Shown: one piece after another, positions 54,607 to 62,980 of the stretch
How the letters are laid out: each line of letters starts with the position of its first letter
Position numbering within the stretch: position 1 is the first letter of the stretch
NCBI RefSeq assembly: GCF_017744675.1
Contig: NZ_JAGIAV010000004.1
Location: 1,057,033 to 1,121,032, forward strand
DNA length: 64,000 nucleotides
Origin: Flavobacterium sp.
GTDB taxonomy: Bacteria > Bacteroidota > Bacteroidia > Flavobacteriales > Flavobacteriaceae
Direction: 5' to 3'
The notes under the pieces: generated by a model
Databases searched by the model: none
What the model saw: only the letters and a program-made list of their open reading frames with translations
What the model was told of the DNA's origin: nothing
Translations under genes and position numbers: made by a program

Positions 54607-56829
54607 ATGATTGATAAGATTTCAAAATTTACAAACAGTACTTCCTTTCTCAATGCTTCTAAAGTAACTATTGCTTCTGTTGTTCCTGTTTTAGTTTTAA
54701 ATTTTTTAGGTCATTTTGAAATTGGTTTCACCATTGCGCTTGGTGCTTTTTATACTTATCCCAGCGACATACCGAGTTCTCTTAGCCATAAAATAAAAGG
54801 GTTAATCGCAGCTTCTTTTATTGTTTCTGGAGTTAACCTTTTGGTAAATCTCGTTTATCCGTTTCCTTTTCTTTTTTACATTTTTTTAGGCTTTCTGCTG
54901 TTTTTATGCTCCATGATTTCGGTTTACGGACAGCGAGCAACTTTAATATCTTTCTCTGCTTTGTTATCGATTTCCCTGTCTTTTGGGCACTTGCACGAAG
55001 GTTGGGCAGCATTTGAATATTCAGGCTTTATTTTTATTGGAGGAATTCTATATTTAGTAGTTTCTCTTGTCTTTCATTTTGTACAACCGTATAAATATGT
55101 AGAACTACAAATTGCCGAAGGAATAAAACTTACTGCCAAATACCTGAAACTAAGAGGTGATTTGTGGAGTCCGGAGGCCAATAGAAAAGCTATTATTGAA
55201 AAACAGCTAGCGGTACAGGTAGAATTAAACCTTATTCATGAAGATTTAAGGAAAATGCTGATTGGAAACCAGAATACTTCTGGAACTACGAGCCAGAACA
55301 GAAAAATGCTTTTGGTTTTTATTACTTTGGTCGAAATTCAAGAATTGGCGCTATACACTTCTTTTGACCATAGCAAACTTCATGAAAAATTCGCCAAACA
55401 TCCTGACGTTTTAAGAACGTATCAGAATGTTGCTTACAAATTGGCTTCGACTCTTAAAAAACTTTCGAAAAACGTCAATCATATTAGCACATATGTAGAT
55501 AAACATGATTTGAAAAACGAACTGGATGCATTAGAATTTGCTATTTTTGACTACGAAAAAACTCTCGGCAAAGAAGAAGCGGCAGAAGGCGTTCTCATGC
55601 TGACGAATATGCTGAAATATGCTAAAAATCAAGTTGGAAAAATAAAAACTATCCAGCGCGCGCTTTCTTTAGCCATGCAGTCTTACAAATTGAAAGATAA
55701 AGACAAAGAGCTGGAAAAGTTTTTAACTCCACAATATTATCCGCTTCGAACTTTAATTGAGAATTTAAGCTATTCTTCTTCGATTTTTAGGCATTCGATA
55801 CGATTAACCATTACCATTTTGATTGGTTTCTTTTTAGGACAAGTTCTTCCTTTTCAAAATGTGTACTGGATTCTGCTGACGATCGTAGTAATCATGCGTC
55901 CTGGTTATGGATTAACTAAAGAACGTTCTTACAATAGAATGTTCGGAACTGTTTTGGGAGGAATTATAGCCTTCGGAATTGTATCGGTTATCCAGAATCA
56001 TATCGCACTGAGTATTTTCTCTATCATATGCATGCTTTTAGGAATTTCTTTTACCCAAATCAATTATAAGATAAGTGCAACATTTGTTACAATGTATGTG
56101 GTGTTTATTTACGGAATTCTAACGCCAGATATTAACGAAGTAATTCAATACAGGATCTTAGATTCGCTTGCTGGAGCCATTTTGGCCTTTATTGCCAATC
56201 AGTTTTTATGGCCTGCTTGGGAGTTTATCAATACGCCTATTCATATTGAAAATACGATTCGCGCCAATCGAAACTACCTCAAAGAAATTGCCGATTTTTA
56301 TAATAAAAAAGGAGAAGTTCCAACTTCTTACCGTTTGGCTCGAAAAAATGCCTTTGTTGAAATAGGAAACCTCATGACTTCTTTTCAACGTATGATGCAG
56401 GAGCCTAAATCGAAACAGAAAACAATGCCTTTGGTTAATAAATTGGTAGTTTTAAATCACTCTTTATTATCTGCTTTAGCGTCACTTTCAACATATATTC
56501 AATCGCACCAAACCACTTCAGCATCGGATTCTTTTAATTATATTATCAAGACTATTTTAGCCAATCTGGATCATTCTATTTCTGTTTTAAGAAATGAAGT
56601 GATTATAAAGGATACATTTTTTGAAAAGGAAGACGTGACTTTGCAGTTTGAAGAATTAAAGCGAAAGCATTTTACACGCTTAGCTGAAGATGATGATTTG
56701 GACAAAGAAACACGCCAAGCTAAAATGCAGGAAGCCCAAATGGTGATTGAACAATTGATTTGGATGAGTAATCTAGCAGAAAAAATTCTAAAAAACACAA
56801 CCGACTTAAAAGCAACAAATCCAGATTAA
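54607..56829 (+). CDS. FUSC/YccS-type inner-membrane protein
   Basis: This is a 740-residue protein with the two-block topology of the YccS/YhfK/AaeB (FUSC) group. About six membrane helices lie in residues 20-165 (LNFLGHFEIGFTIALGAFYTYPSDIPSSL). A cytoplasmic helical region of about 220 residues follows, then a second membrane block near 400-535 (HSIRLTITILIGFFLGQVLPFQNVYWILLTIVVIMRPGYGLTKERSYNR, the FUSC-like core), and a soluble helical C-terminal part. Relatives are putative exporters of aromatic acids or other small compounds; the substrate is unknown. Its terminator begins within the last codons. Confidence 0.85.
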   Translation: MIDKISKFTNSTSFLNASKVTIASVVPVLVLNFLGHFEIGFTIALGAFYTYPSDIPSSLSHKIKGLIAASFIVSGVNLLVNLVYPFPFLFYIFLGFLLFLCSMISVYGQRATLISFSALLSISLSFGHLHEGWAAFEYSGFIFIGGILYLVVSLVFHFVQPYKYVELQIAEGIKLTAKYLKLRGDLWSPEANRKAIIEKQLAVQVELNLIHEDLRKMLIGNQNTSGTTSQNRKMLLVFITLVEIQELALYTSFDHSKLHEKFAKHPDVLRTYQNVAYKLASTLKKLSKNVNHISTYVDKHDLKNELDALEFAIFDYEKTLGKEEAAEGVLMLTNMLKYAKNQVGKIKTIQRALSLAMQSYKLKDKDKELEKFLTPQYYPLRTLIENLSYSSSIFRHSIRLTITILIGFFLGQVLPFQNVYWILLTIVVIMRPGYGLTKERSYNRMFGTVLGGIIAFGIVSVIQNHIALSIFSIICMLLGISFTQINYKISATFVTMYVVFIYGILTPDINEVIQYRILDSLAGAILAFIANQFLWPAWEFINTPIHIENTIRANRNYLKEIADFYNKKGEVPTSYRLARKNAFVEIGNLMTSFQRMMQEPKSKQKTMPLVNKLVVLNHSLLSALASLSTYIQSHQTTSASDSFNYIIKTILANLDHSISVLRNEVIIKDTFFEKEDVTLQFEELKRKHFTRLAEDDDLDKETRQAKMQEAQMVIEQLIWMSNLAEKILKNTTDLKATNPD

Positions 56830-56848
56830 TTCATCTGGATTTGTTTTT
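56817..56848 (+). terminator. Intrinsic terminator overlapping the FUSC-like stop codon
   Basis: AAATCCAGAT pairs with ATCTGGATTT, followed by GTTTTTTATT. The loop (56827-56832) contains the TAA stop of the gene, so the stem's left arm is coding. On the other strand it may also serve mqo, which ends at 56864. Confidence 0.85.
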
Positions 56849-56863
56849 TATTCTAATAAAAGC

Positions 56864-58357
56864 TTAATTTAATTTTAAAACTTCTGCTGTTTGTTTTCTC
56901 AGTTCTTTTAAAAGTTCTGGATTATCATTTAACGTCTGACCATAAGAAGGAATCATTGTTTTTAATTTTTCCTGCCAGTCTGGTGTTTTAATTTGATGAG
57001 TAAAACATCTGCTAATTAAATCAACCATAATTGCTACGGCAGTAGAAGCGCCTGGAGATGCACCTAATAAAACCGCTAAAGTTCCATCATGCGTATTGAT
57101 TACTTCTGTACCAAATTCTAGAACTCCGCCTTCTTTTTCATCTTTTTTGATTACTTGAACACGCTGACCTGCTTTTTCTAATTTCCAGTCTTTAGAACGT
57201 GCTGTCGGAAGGTATTCGCGTAACGCTTTCATTCTGTCTTTTGGAGACTGGCGAACTTGCTCAATCAAATATTTCGTTAAAGGAATATTGTGATATCCTG
57301 CAGCCAACATCGGAATAAGATTGTTAGACTTTATAGATAATGGCAAATCCAAATAAGAACCATTTTTCAAGAAACGAGTCGAGAATCCTGCAAATGGACC
57401 AAAAAGAAGTGCTTTCTCGCCATCAATAACACGAGTATCAATATGCGGAACCGACATTGGAGGAGCTCCAACACTAGCTTTCCCGTAAACTTTTGCTTGG
57501 TGCTTAGCAATTACTTCAGGATTTGTACATTTTAGCCATTGACCGCTTACTGGAAAACCTCCATAACCATTTCCTTCTGGTACATTGGCTTTTTCCAACA
57601 AAGGCAGAGAACCTCCTCCTGCACCAATAAATACAAATTTAGTATACGCTTTACGAGTTTTTCCTGTAGACAAATCTTTAATTTTAATTCTCCAAGATTT
57701 ATCCTCGCGCTGTCTTAGTTTTTTAACTTCGTGATTAAAGAACAAAGAAACACCGTCTAGTTTTTCTAAGTAATTGAACATACTTCTTGTTAAAGCACCA
57801 AAATTAACATCGGTACCAATTTCCATATGTGTTGCAGCTAATTTTTCATCAGCATTTCTTCCTTCCATTACCAATGGCATCCATTTTTGAAGCTGCTCAA
57901 AATCGGTACTGAAAGTCATATCAGAGAAAATTGGGTTGCTTTGAAGCGCCTCAAATCTCTTTTTTAAATAATCTACATTTTTATCTCCCCATACAAAACT
58001 CATATGAGGCACGCTTTTAATAAAATTATCCGGAGACGGCACTTTGTTTTGCTGGACTAAGTAAGACCAGAACTGGCGAGAAATCTCGAATGATTCTGCA
58101 ATGCTTATTGCTTTTTTAGGATCTATGCTTCCGTCTGCCTTTTCTGGAGTATAATTTAATTCACAAAAAGCGGAGTGTCCCGTTCCAGCATTATTCCAAG
58201 CATCAGAGCTTTCAGCAGCGGCAACATCCAATCTTTCATAAATTTCAATTTTTAAATCTGGTTGTAATTCTTTCAAAATTACTCCGAGAGTGGCACTCAT
58301 TATTCCAGCGCCAATGAGTACTACATCACTATTTGAACGTATGGTTTCGTCAGGCAT
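56864..58357 (-). CDS. mqo: Malate:quinone oxidoreductase
   Basis: This 497-residue FAD enzyme oxidises malate to oxaloacetate and passes electrons to the quinone pool, a membrane-associated TCA-cycle step. The FAD motif SDVVLIGAGIMSATLG opens the protein. Further family signatures are ERLDVAAAESSDAWNNAGTGHSAFCELNYTP, GTDVNFGALTRSMF, FVFIGAGGGSLPLLEKA, GGFPVSGQWLKC and LLGASPGASTAV. The start is set at ATG 58357 (MPDETIRSNSD). The longer frame to 58402 begins upstream of the -7 element at 58380-58387 and cannot be on that transcript. Confidence 0.93.
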   Translation of the reverse strand: MPDETIRSNSDVVLIGAGIMSATLGVILKELQPDLKIEIYERLDVAAAESSDAWNNAGTGHSAFCELNYTPEKADGSIDPKKAISIAESFEISRQFWSYLVQQNKVPSPDNFIKSVPHMSFVWGDKNVDYLKKRFEALQSNPIFSDMTFSTDFEQLQKWMPLVMEGRNADEKLAATHMEIGTDVNFGALTRSMFNYLEKLDGVSLFFNHEVKKLRQREDKSWRIKIKDLSTGKTRKAYTKFVFIGAGGGSLPLLEKANVPEGNGYGGFPVSGQWLKCTNPEVIAKHQAKVYGKASVGAPPMSVPHIDTRVIDGEKALLFGPFAGFSTRFLKNGSYLDLPLSIKSNNLIPMLAAGYHNIPLTKYLIEQVRQSPKDRMKALREYLPTARSKDWKLEKAGQRVQVIKKDEKEGGVLEFGTEVINTHDGTLAVLLGASPGASTAVAIMVDLISRCFTHQIKTPDWQEKLKTMIPSYGQTLNDNPELLKELRKQTAEVLKLN

Positions 58358-58379
58358 AACAGTATTTTTATTTAAAGTG

Positions 58380-58387
58380 CAAAGGTA
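58380..58387 (-). promoter_or_regulatory. Promoter -7 element (TACCTTTG) of mqo
   Basis: It matches TAnnTTTG on the - strand, 23 bp upstream of the ATG at 58357. It decides between the two possible mqo starts. Confidence 0.6.
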
Positions 58388-58483
58388 CTTTTTTAATTGC
58401 AAAAAAAAACTAATTTTTGGATGATAAAAGTTAGGATTTTCTAAAAACCATTAAATTATAAATAAAAAATACGACGAACAGCG

Positions 58484-58897
58484 TTATTTTTTTGCGGAAA
58501 GATAATCTTGAAGCAGAATTGTAGCAGAAATTTCGTCTATTAATCCTTTGTTCTGACGCTGCTTTTTATTTAACCCACTGTCGATCATCGTTTGAAACGC
58601 CATTTTTGATGTAAAACGCTCATCAACTCGAACCACTTTCATGTCTGGAAAGATGTTCGAAAAATGAGTTACAAAACCATTAATTACAGAAGCACTTTCA
58701 GATGGAAGACCGTTCATCTGTTTTGGTTCGCCAATCAAAACCGCTTCGACTTTTTCTTTAGAAAAATAGTCTTTCAAAAAGTCAATCAAAGTATGTGTTG
58801 GAATCGTTGTTAAACCCGAAGCAATAATTTGCATTTCGTCTGTAACAGCAATTCCGGTGCGTTTTTGTCCGTAATCTATTGAAAGGATTCTTGGCAT
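58484..58897 (-). CDS. ruvX: Holliday junction resolvase-like YqgF/RuvX
   Basis: This 137-residue RNase H-fold protein has the family's first-strand motif ILSIDYGQKRTGIAVTD, the central VLIGEPKQMNGLPSESA, and VVRVDERFTSKMA with a catalytic acidic residue, ending near LIDEISATILLQDYL. In E. coli YqgF takes part in 16S rRNA 5'-end maturation and anti-termination; a resolvase role was proposed from the fold. It is a single gene on the - strand between mqo and a toxin-antitoxin pair. Confidence 0.9.
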   Translation of the reverse strand: MPRILSIDYGQKRTGIAVTDEMQIIASGLTTIPTHTLIDFLKDYFSKEKVEAVLIGEPKQMNGLPSESASVINGFVTHFSNIFPDMKVVRVDERFTSKMAFQTMIDSGLNKKQRQNKGLIDEISATILLQDYLSAKK

Positions 58898-58940
58898 GGC
58901 TTGAAGTTTTTATACAAGGTTAGAAAGTAAAATTATAATC

Positions 58941-59222
58941 TTAAAAAGAGTCTCTATATTTTATAAAACTGAAAACGAAAACAATATTTTTATCGATATC
59001 AACCTCATAAACAGAAACGTAACCTTTAAAAACATAATCCCTAATATTCTCATTATCAAAATATATCGATTTTTTAAAGAGAAAAGGATGTATTAAATCT
59101 TTTTTAATATTTCTAAGCAAATCTTTCCTAAACTTTAGCGCTGCTCTAGGTTTATCTTTATAAATATAATGAACTTGTTCTTTTAATAATTCCAAAAATT
59201 CATTCGAAATTTTAATTGTCAT
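58941..59222 (-). CDS. RelE/ParE superfamily toxin
   Basis: This is a 93-residue basic protein with the ParE/RelE pattern: an N-terminal helix pair (FLELLKEQVHYIYKDKPRAALKFRKDLLRNIKKDL), then strands with positive residues (HPFLFKKSIYFDNENIRDYVFKGYVSVYEVD) and a late strand IVFVFSFIKYRDSF. ParE-type toxins target gyrase, RelE-type toxins cut mRNA; which applies here is not clear. Its start overlaps the end of the upstream antitoxin gene by 11 bp, the usual translational coupling. The toxin follows the antitoxin. Confidence 0.8.
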   Translation of the reverse strand: MTIKISNEFLELLKEQVHYIYKDKPRAALKFRKDLLRNIKKDLIHPFLFKKSIYFDNENIRDYVFKGYVSVYEVDIDKNIVFVFSFIKYRDSF

Positions 59223-59445
59223 ATTCCGAAAATGTATTGTCTAAAATTGAATCTACTTCATCTACTGAATATAGCTTTTCATTACCACTTTTCAATTTAG
59301 CATAAGCTGCATGTACTTTTCTTTTATCATTTTCAAAATCAGAACCTTCTTCAATAATTGTCAATTCACTAGGAGAAAATTCACTTAATAACTTAAGAAC
59401 TTTTTCTCTGATTTCCGGTTGAAATTCTAATCTAATCGCTTCCAT
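59212..59445 (-). CDS. Antitoxin partner of the ParE/RelE-type toxin
   Basis: This is a 77-residue acidic protein: MEAIRLEFQPEIREKVLKLLSEF, then SELTIIEEGSDFENDKRKVHAAYAKLKSGNEKLYSVDEVDSILDNTF. Small size, acidic character and an 11-bp overlap with the toxin gene identify it as the antitoxin. The latter half (SGNEKLYSVDEVDSIL) resembles the toxin-wrapping helix of several RelB/ParD-like antitoxins, but I see no canonical ribbon-helix-helix. A -7 element TATATTTG at 59466-59473 precedes it, with no obvious palindromic operator. Confidence 0.75.
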   Translation of the reverse strand: MEAIRLEFQPEIREKVLKLLSEFSPSELTIIEEGSDFENDKRKVHAAYAKLKSGNEKLYSVDEVDSILDNTFSEYDN

Positions 59446-59465
59446 AATACTTTCATTTTACAGTA

Positions 59466-59473
59466 CAAATATA
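59466..59473 (-). promoter_or_regulatory. Promoter -7 element (TATATTTG) of the toxin-antitoxin pair
   Basis: It is an exact TAnnTTTG match on the - strand about 20 bp upstream of the antitoxin start. Confidence 0.5.
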
Positions 59474-59516
59474 AACCTTTTTAAATTCATGTTTTTTAAA
59501 TTAAACTTAAAACAAA

Positions 59517-59550
59517 AATCCGCCCTGAAAACAATCAAGGCGGACTTTAT
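59517..59550 (-). terminator. Intrinsic terminator of the PAS-domain gene
   Basis: TCCGCC (59519-59524) pairs with GGCGGA (59539-59544) around a 14-base loop. On the - strand it is followed by T-rich sequence. It separates the PAS gene from the toxin-antitoxin promoter. Confidence 0.75.
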
Positions 59551-59581
59551 CCAAATATTCAAACCTAAAAAATAACTCAAT

Positions 59582-60214
59582 TTATCTTCCGAACAATCTG
59601 CTGAAAAAACCTCTATGCTCTTCCTCTTCTCCTGCATCTTCTTCTTCGCTGTAATTAGCAAACTTAGATTGTGATTTTTCGTGTTCGTAAATCAACTCCT
59701 TAATATATTCAACATAGGTTCTTTTCTTCTCTTCTAAGAAACCGATTAAGTACTTTTCGCTAAACTCAACTCCGCTTGCAGCTTCGATCTGCAGCAGTTT
59801 TTTATATAAAGGTTCAATATGCATCGCAATTACTTCTTGCGGTACGGCTTGTCTTCTTCCGAAATAATTTACAATAACGTCGTTTTCGTCACGGGCGATT
59901 TCAAAATCTGTAATTACCCAATAGTATCTTCCAGACTTGGCAAGATTTTTTACAATGGCATGAAAGTTTTTACCGTTTTTAAGATTTTCCCAAAGCACTT
60001 TAAAAATAACTTTTGGCATATCTGGGTGACGTATAATATTATGAGGCTGGCCCATTAACTCATAGTCTTCGTAACCGCAAACGTCTACAAAAACTTCGTT
60101 GGCATATTCTATAATGCCATAAGCGTTTGTTTTACTCATAATAACCTGAGTTTTATCCCAGCTTACTTCTTTGTCAATGATTACTCTGTTTTGAAGGTGA
60201 TTTTCTTGATTCAT
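59582..60214 (-). CDS. Stand-alone Aer-like PAS domain protein
   Basis: This is a 210-residue protein. Residues about 10-130 form a PAS domain closely following the Aer-type pattern: VIMSKTNAYGIIEYANEVFVDVCGYEDYELMGQPHNIIRHPDMP, then FKVLWENLKNGKNFHAIVKNLAKSGRYYWVITDF. In Aer this domain binds FAD and senses redox state. The C-terminal ~75 residues are helical and end in an acidic patch (EEEDAGEEEEHRG) and FFSRLFGR. There is no chemoreceptor, kinase or GGDEF output domain and no membrane segment, so the output partner is unknown. It is a single gene with a terminator. Confidence 0.8.
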   Translation of the reverse strand: MNQENHLQNRVIIDKEVSWDKTQVIMSKTNAYGIIEYANEVFVDVCGYEDYELMGQPHNIIRHPDMPKVIFKVLWENLKNGKNFHAIVKNLAKSGRYYWVITDFEIARDENDVIVNYFGRRQAVPQEVIAMHIEPLYKKLLQIEAASGVEFSEKYLIGFLEEKKRTYVEYIKELIYEHEKSQSKFANYSEEEDAGEEEEHRGFFSRLFGR

Positions 60215-60249
60215 ATTTTACTGCTTATATGATTATTTATGGAATGGAA

Positions 60250-60317
60250 TGTTGATCAACACTGCGAAATTAAAGTGAAGAAAAAAGAGAAAGCCTGACT
60301 TTTGTCATATTTTGACA
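60250..60317. promoter_or_regulatory. Two palindromes upstream of the PAS gene
   Basis: TGTTGATCAACA (60250-60261) is a perfect 12-bp palindrome, and TGTCATATTTTGACA (60303-60317) has arms TGTCA/TGACA with a 5-bp spacer. Both are in the gap between the PAS gene and dapD. They may bind regulators; neither has the TGAT-N4-ATCA layout of the three FNR-like boxes in this window. Confidence 0.4.
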
Positions 60318-60448
60318 TAAAAAAAACTTTTAGAGGTTATTTACTTCCAAAAAGCAACAGGAAGCATTTCTTTTACAAATAAGAAACAAAAAGTTAAATC
60401 TGTAACATTTTCAAGCTGTTTTGCTTTTTTGCATTTCTACAAATACGT

Positions 60449-60456
60449 TATCTTTG
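60449..60456 (+). promoter_or_regulatory. Promoter -7 element (TATCTTTG) of dapD
   Basis: It is an exact TAnnTTTG match 17 bp upstream of the ATG. A TTG at 60429-60431 is a possible -33 part, with a 17-bp gap. Confidence 0.55.
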
Positions 60457-60472
60457 CCAAAAAATTAAACGT

Positions 60473-61288
60473 ATGAATTCTTTACAGACTATAATTGAAC
60501 AAGCTTGGGAAAACAGAGCTTTATTGCAAGAAACAACAACTACAGAAGCCATTAGAGAAGTAATCGAATTGGTAGACGCAGGAAAATTACGTGTTGCGGA
60601 ACCAGTTGGTGACAAATGGCAGGTAAACGAATGGGTTAAGAAAGCGGTTGTGATGTATTTCCCAATTCAAAAAATGGAAACATGGGAATATGGTATTTTT
60701 GAATACCACGATAAAATGTTGCTAAAAAGAAATTATGCTGAAAAAGGAATCCGTGTAGTACCAAATGCTGTTGCTCGTTACGGCGCTTACATTTCAAGCG
60801 GTGTAATCTTAATGCCAAGTTACGTAAACATTGGTGCTTATGTAGACGAAGGAACAATGGTTGACACTTGGGCAACTGTAGGAAGCTGTGCTCAAATTGG
60901 TAAAAACGTACACTTAAGCGGTGGTGTTGGTATTGGAGGTGTACTTGAGCCATTACAAGCTGCTCCAGTTATTATTGAAGATGGTGCTTTTATTGGTTCT
61001 CGCTGTATTGTTGTTGAAGGTGTTCATGTTGGTAAAGAAGCAGTTCTTGGAGCTAACGTATGTTTGACTGCCTCTACAAAAATTATCGATGTTACAGGTG
61101 ATGAGCCAGTTGAAATGAAAGGTTATGTGCCTGCACGTTCTGTGGTTATTCCTGGAAGCTATACTAAGAAATTTGCAGCTGGAGAATACCAAGTTCCTTG
61201 TGCATTAATTATTGGAACTCGTAAACCATCTACAGATTTAAAAACTTCTTTAAATAATGCGCTTCGCGAATACGACGTAGCAGTATAA
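60473..61288 (+). CDS. dapD: 2,3,4,5-tetrahydropyridine-2,6-dicarboxylate N-succinyltransferase
   Basis: DapD transfers succinyl from succinyl-CoA to tetrahydrodipicolinate in lysine and diaminopimelate synthesis. It has 271 residues, the usual length. It starts with the helical N-terminal domain (LQTIIEQAWENRALLQ), then a long left-handed beta-helix of hexapeptide repeats (VRYGAYISSGVILMPSYVNIGAYVDEGTMVDTWATVGSCAQIGKNVHLSGGVGIGG), and the typical late part CALIIGTRKPSTDLKTSLNNALREYDV. It is a single gene with a short leader and a strong terminator. Confidence 0.95.
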   Translation: MNSLQTIIEQAWENRALLQETTTTEAIREVIELVDAGKLRVAEPVGDKWQVNEWVKKAVVMYFPIQKMETWEYGIFEYHDKMLLKRNYAEKGIRVVPNAVARYGAYISSGVILMPSYVNIGAYVDEGTMVDTWATVGSCAQIGKNVHLSGGVGIGGVLEPLQAAPVIIEDGAFIGSRCIVVEGVHVGKEAVLGANVCLTASTKIIDVTGDEPVEMKGYVPARSVVIPGSYTKKFAAGEYQVPCALIIGTRKPSTDLKTSLNNALREYDVAV

Positions 61289-61308
61289 TATTTAAACAGA
61301 AATAATTA

Positions 61309-61350
61309 AAAATCCAGATTCCAATTTCTTAACATTGGAATCTGGATTTT
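61309..61350 (+). terminator. Intrinsic terminator of dapD
   Basis: The 16-bp perfect stem AAAATCCAGATTCCAA/TTGGAATCTGGATTTT around a 10-base loop is followed by TTTTTA. Confidence 0.92.
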
Positions 61351-61452
61351 TTTTATACCACATCAAAAAAAAACATAATATTGTAAAACTTTTGGAGCAT
61401 GGTATTTGCTTACAAAACAAAAAGGAAAAAAATTTGATTAATACTACAGTTT

Positions 61453-62202
61453 ATGCTTAAAGAAGATCAAAAACTATCGGTGATTATATTAACTTATAAT
61501 GAAGAATTACACATCGCTAATGCCATCAAATCTGTTGCATTTGCTGATGAAATAATTGTTTTAGATTCGTATAGCACAGACTCAACTGTAGAAATTGTTT
61601 CTAATCTGGAAGCAAAACTTATTTTTAGAAAATTTGACAACTATAGCAATCAAAGAAATCATGCCGTTAAAGAAGCAAGTGGAGATTGGATCCTTTTTCT
61701 TGATGCTGATGAAAGAGTTTCTGAAGAACTTAAGAATGAAATCCTTGAAAGCATTAAATCAAATAAATCTGATGCGTACAGAATTTGGTTTCCTCATTTT
61801 TTTATGGATCGTTTTTTATTCCATTATACGGATAAAGTGACTCGTTTGATAAAAAATGAAAACATTCGTTTTGTAAATGAAGTTCACGAAAAGTTAGTAT
61901 TAAAATCAAAACCTCCTGTACTAAAAAACTACATGATACATCTTACTTACAAGGGGTTGTTTAATTTTATATGCAAAAAAGACAAATATGCTTGGTTTCA
62001 GGCAAAAATGTCATCCGAAAAAGGTAAAAAAGCAACTCTTGGCCTTTTATTCTTTAAACCATTTTATCGTTTTTTCCACACTTATTTCATAAAAAGAGTC
62101 TATTTGGACGGAGTTCCTGGATTAGCAGCAGCATCAATCGATGCATATGGTGTTTTTTCTAGGTATGCCAAAATGGTATTGATTGAAAAAAAATTAGAAT
62201 AA
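61453..62202 (+). CDS. Family 2 glycosyltransferase (WaaE/KdtX-like)
   Basis: This is a 249-residue GT-A fold transferase. The N-terminal nucleotide-binding strand KLSVIILTYNEELHIANAIKSV, the ASP in LDSYSTDSTVEI, and the DxD-type motif FLDADERVSEEL are intact. RIWFPHFFMDR and NEVHEKL later in the sequence follow the WaaE/KdtX group that adds a sugar to the LPS inner core. The C-terminus includes FFHTYFIKRVYLDGVPGL, likely membrane-associated. Its end overlaps the end of the convergent deacetylase gene by 9 bp. It begins the surface-polysaccharide cluster. Confidence 0.88.
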   Translation: MLKEDQKLSVIILTYNEELHIANAIKSVAFADEIIVLDSYSTDSTVEIVSNLEAKLIFRKFDNYSNQRNHAVKEASGDWILFLDADERVSEELKNEILESIKSNKSDAYRIWFPHFFMDRFLFHYTDKVTRLIKNENIRFVNEVHEKLVLKSKPPVLKNYMIHLTYKGLFNFICKKDKYAWFQAKMSSEKGKKATLGLLFFKPFYRFFHTYFIKRVYLDGVPGLAAASIDAYGVFSRYAKMVLIEKKLE

Positions 62203-62919
62203 TTTTAATTTTCCAAATTTGATTTTTAGTTTAAAAACCATTAAACTATCCAATCCTTTAATATCAATTCGTTTAACTTCATAATCATCTTTAAACGGAA
62301 AAGTATTAGGTCGATTACCTATTTTTAATCCAAATTTCATTTTATTTTCAACAAGTTGTTGCTTAAAATTTGCTTTTGCGACAACTTCTTTAGGATAATT
62401 TCCATAAGGATAAGCAAGCGCAGGATATACTTTGAGGTTATGCTTTTCAATTTCAGACTCACACTTCATGAAATCATCTGCAATCTGTGAAGAATTTAAT
62501 GTCTGATATTTATTATGCGCATAAGAATGATACCCAAGTTCGATTATGTCTGCCGGCAATTGTTTTAATTGTTCAATTGTCATGATTTTTTGCGCCAATT
62601 CCCCACTACCTTCATTCCACGAATCTGTTTTTCCGATATATTGAAAAGGGATGAAAAAACTAGCTTTTAATTTAAACTTCTCCAATAAAGGCAAAGCATA
62701 AATTAATTGATTTTCTGTAACATCATCAAAGGTTAACAGGATGCTTTTTTTAGGAATTGTTTTCATTTTTTCTAAATCAGAAAAATGAAATGTTTTAAAA
62801 TTATTATCGCTTAAATATTGAAATTGGCGTTCTAAATTTTGTATTGAAACTGTCAATTTATTACAATCCGCATCAGATTCACATATATTGTGATACATTA
62901 AAATTGGCAGTTTCGACAT
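62194..62919 (-). CDS. Polysaccharide deacetylase family protein
   Basis: This is a 241-residue protein of the NodB-homology (CE4) family, which removes N- or O-acetyl groups from sugars. Motif 1 is LLTFDDVTENQ (the usual TFDDG has Val instead of Gly), and motif 2 is LGYHSYAHNKYQ, an HSxxH metal site. VYPALAYPYGNYPKEV resembles motif 3. No signal peptide, so the protein is probably cytoplasmic or loosely associated. It overlaps the preceding transferase gene tail-to-tail and lies among glycosyltransferases, so its likely substrate is a cell-surface glycan intermediate. Confidence 0.82.
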   Translation of the reverse strand: MSKLPILMYHNICESDADCNKLTVSIQNLERQFQYLSDNNFKTFHFSDLEKMKTIPKKSILLTFDDVTENQLIYALPLLEKFKLKASFFIPFQYIGKTDSWNEGSGELAQKIMTIEQLKQLPADIIELGYHSYAHNKYQTLNSSQIADDFMKCESEIEKHNLKVYPALAYPYGNYPKEVVAKANFKQQLVENKMKFGLKIGNRPNTFPFKDDYEVKRIDIKGLDSLMVFKLKIKFGKLKLF

Positions 62920-62980
62920 TTTAAATAATTTTTAGCAAAGTTATACTTTTTAAGATTATTTTTGGGAAAAAAATAGAATC

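Noticed and set aside
59458..59661. 67-residue - strand ORF after the PAS gene
   Set aside because: It overlaps the PAS gene's 3' end and its terminator in another frame, and its sequence is a low-quality shadow.
61595..61840. 81-residue ORF inside the first glycosyltransferase
   Set aside because: It is a frame-shifted shadow of a conserved gene.
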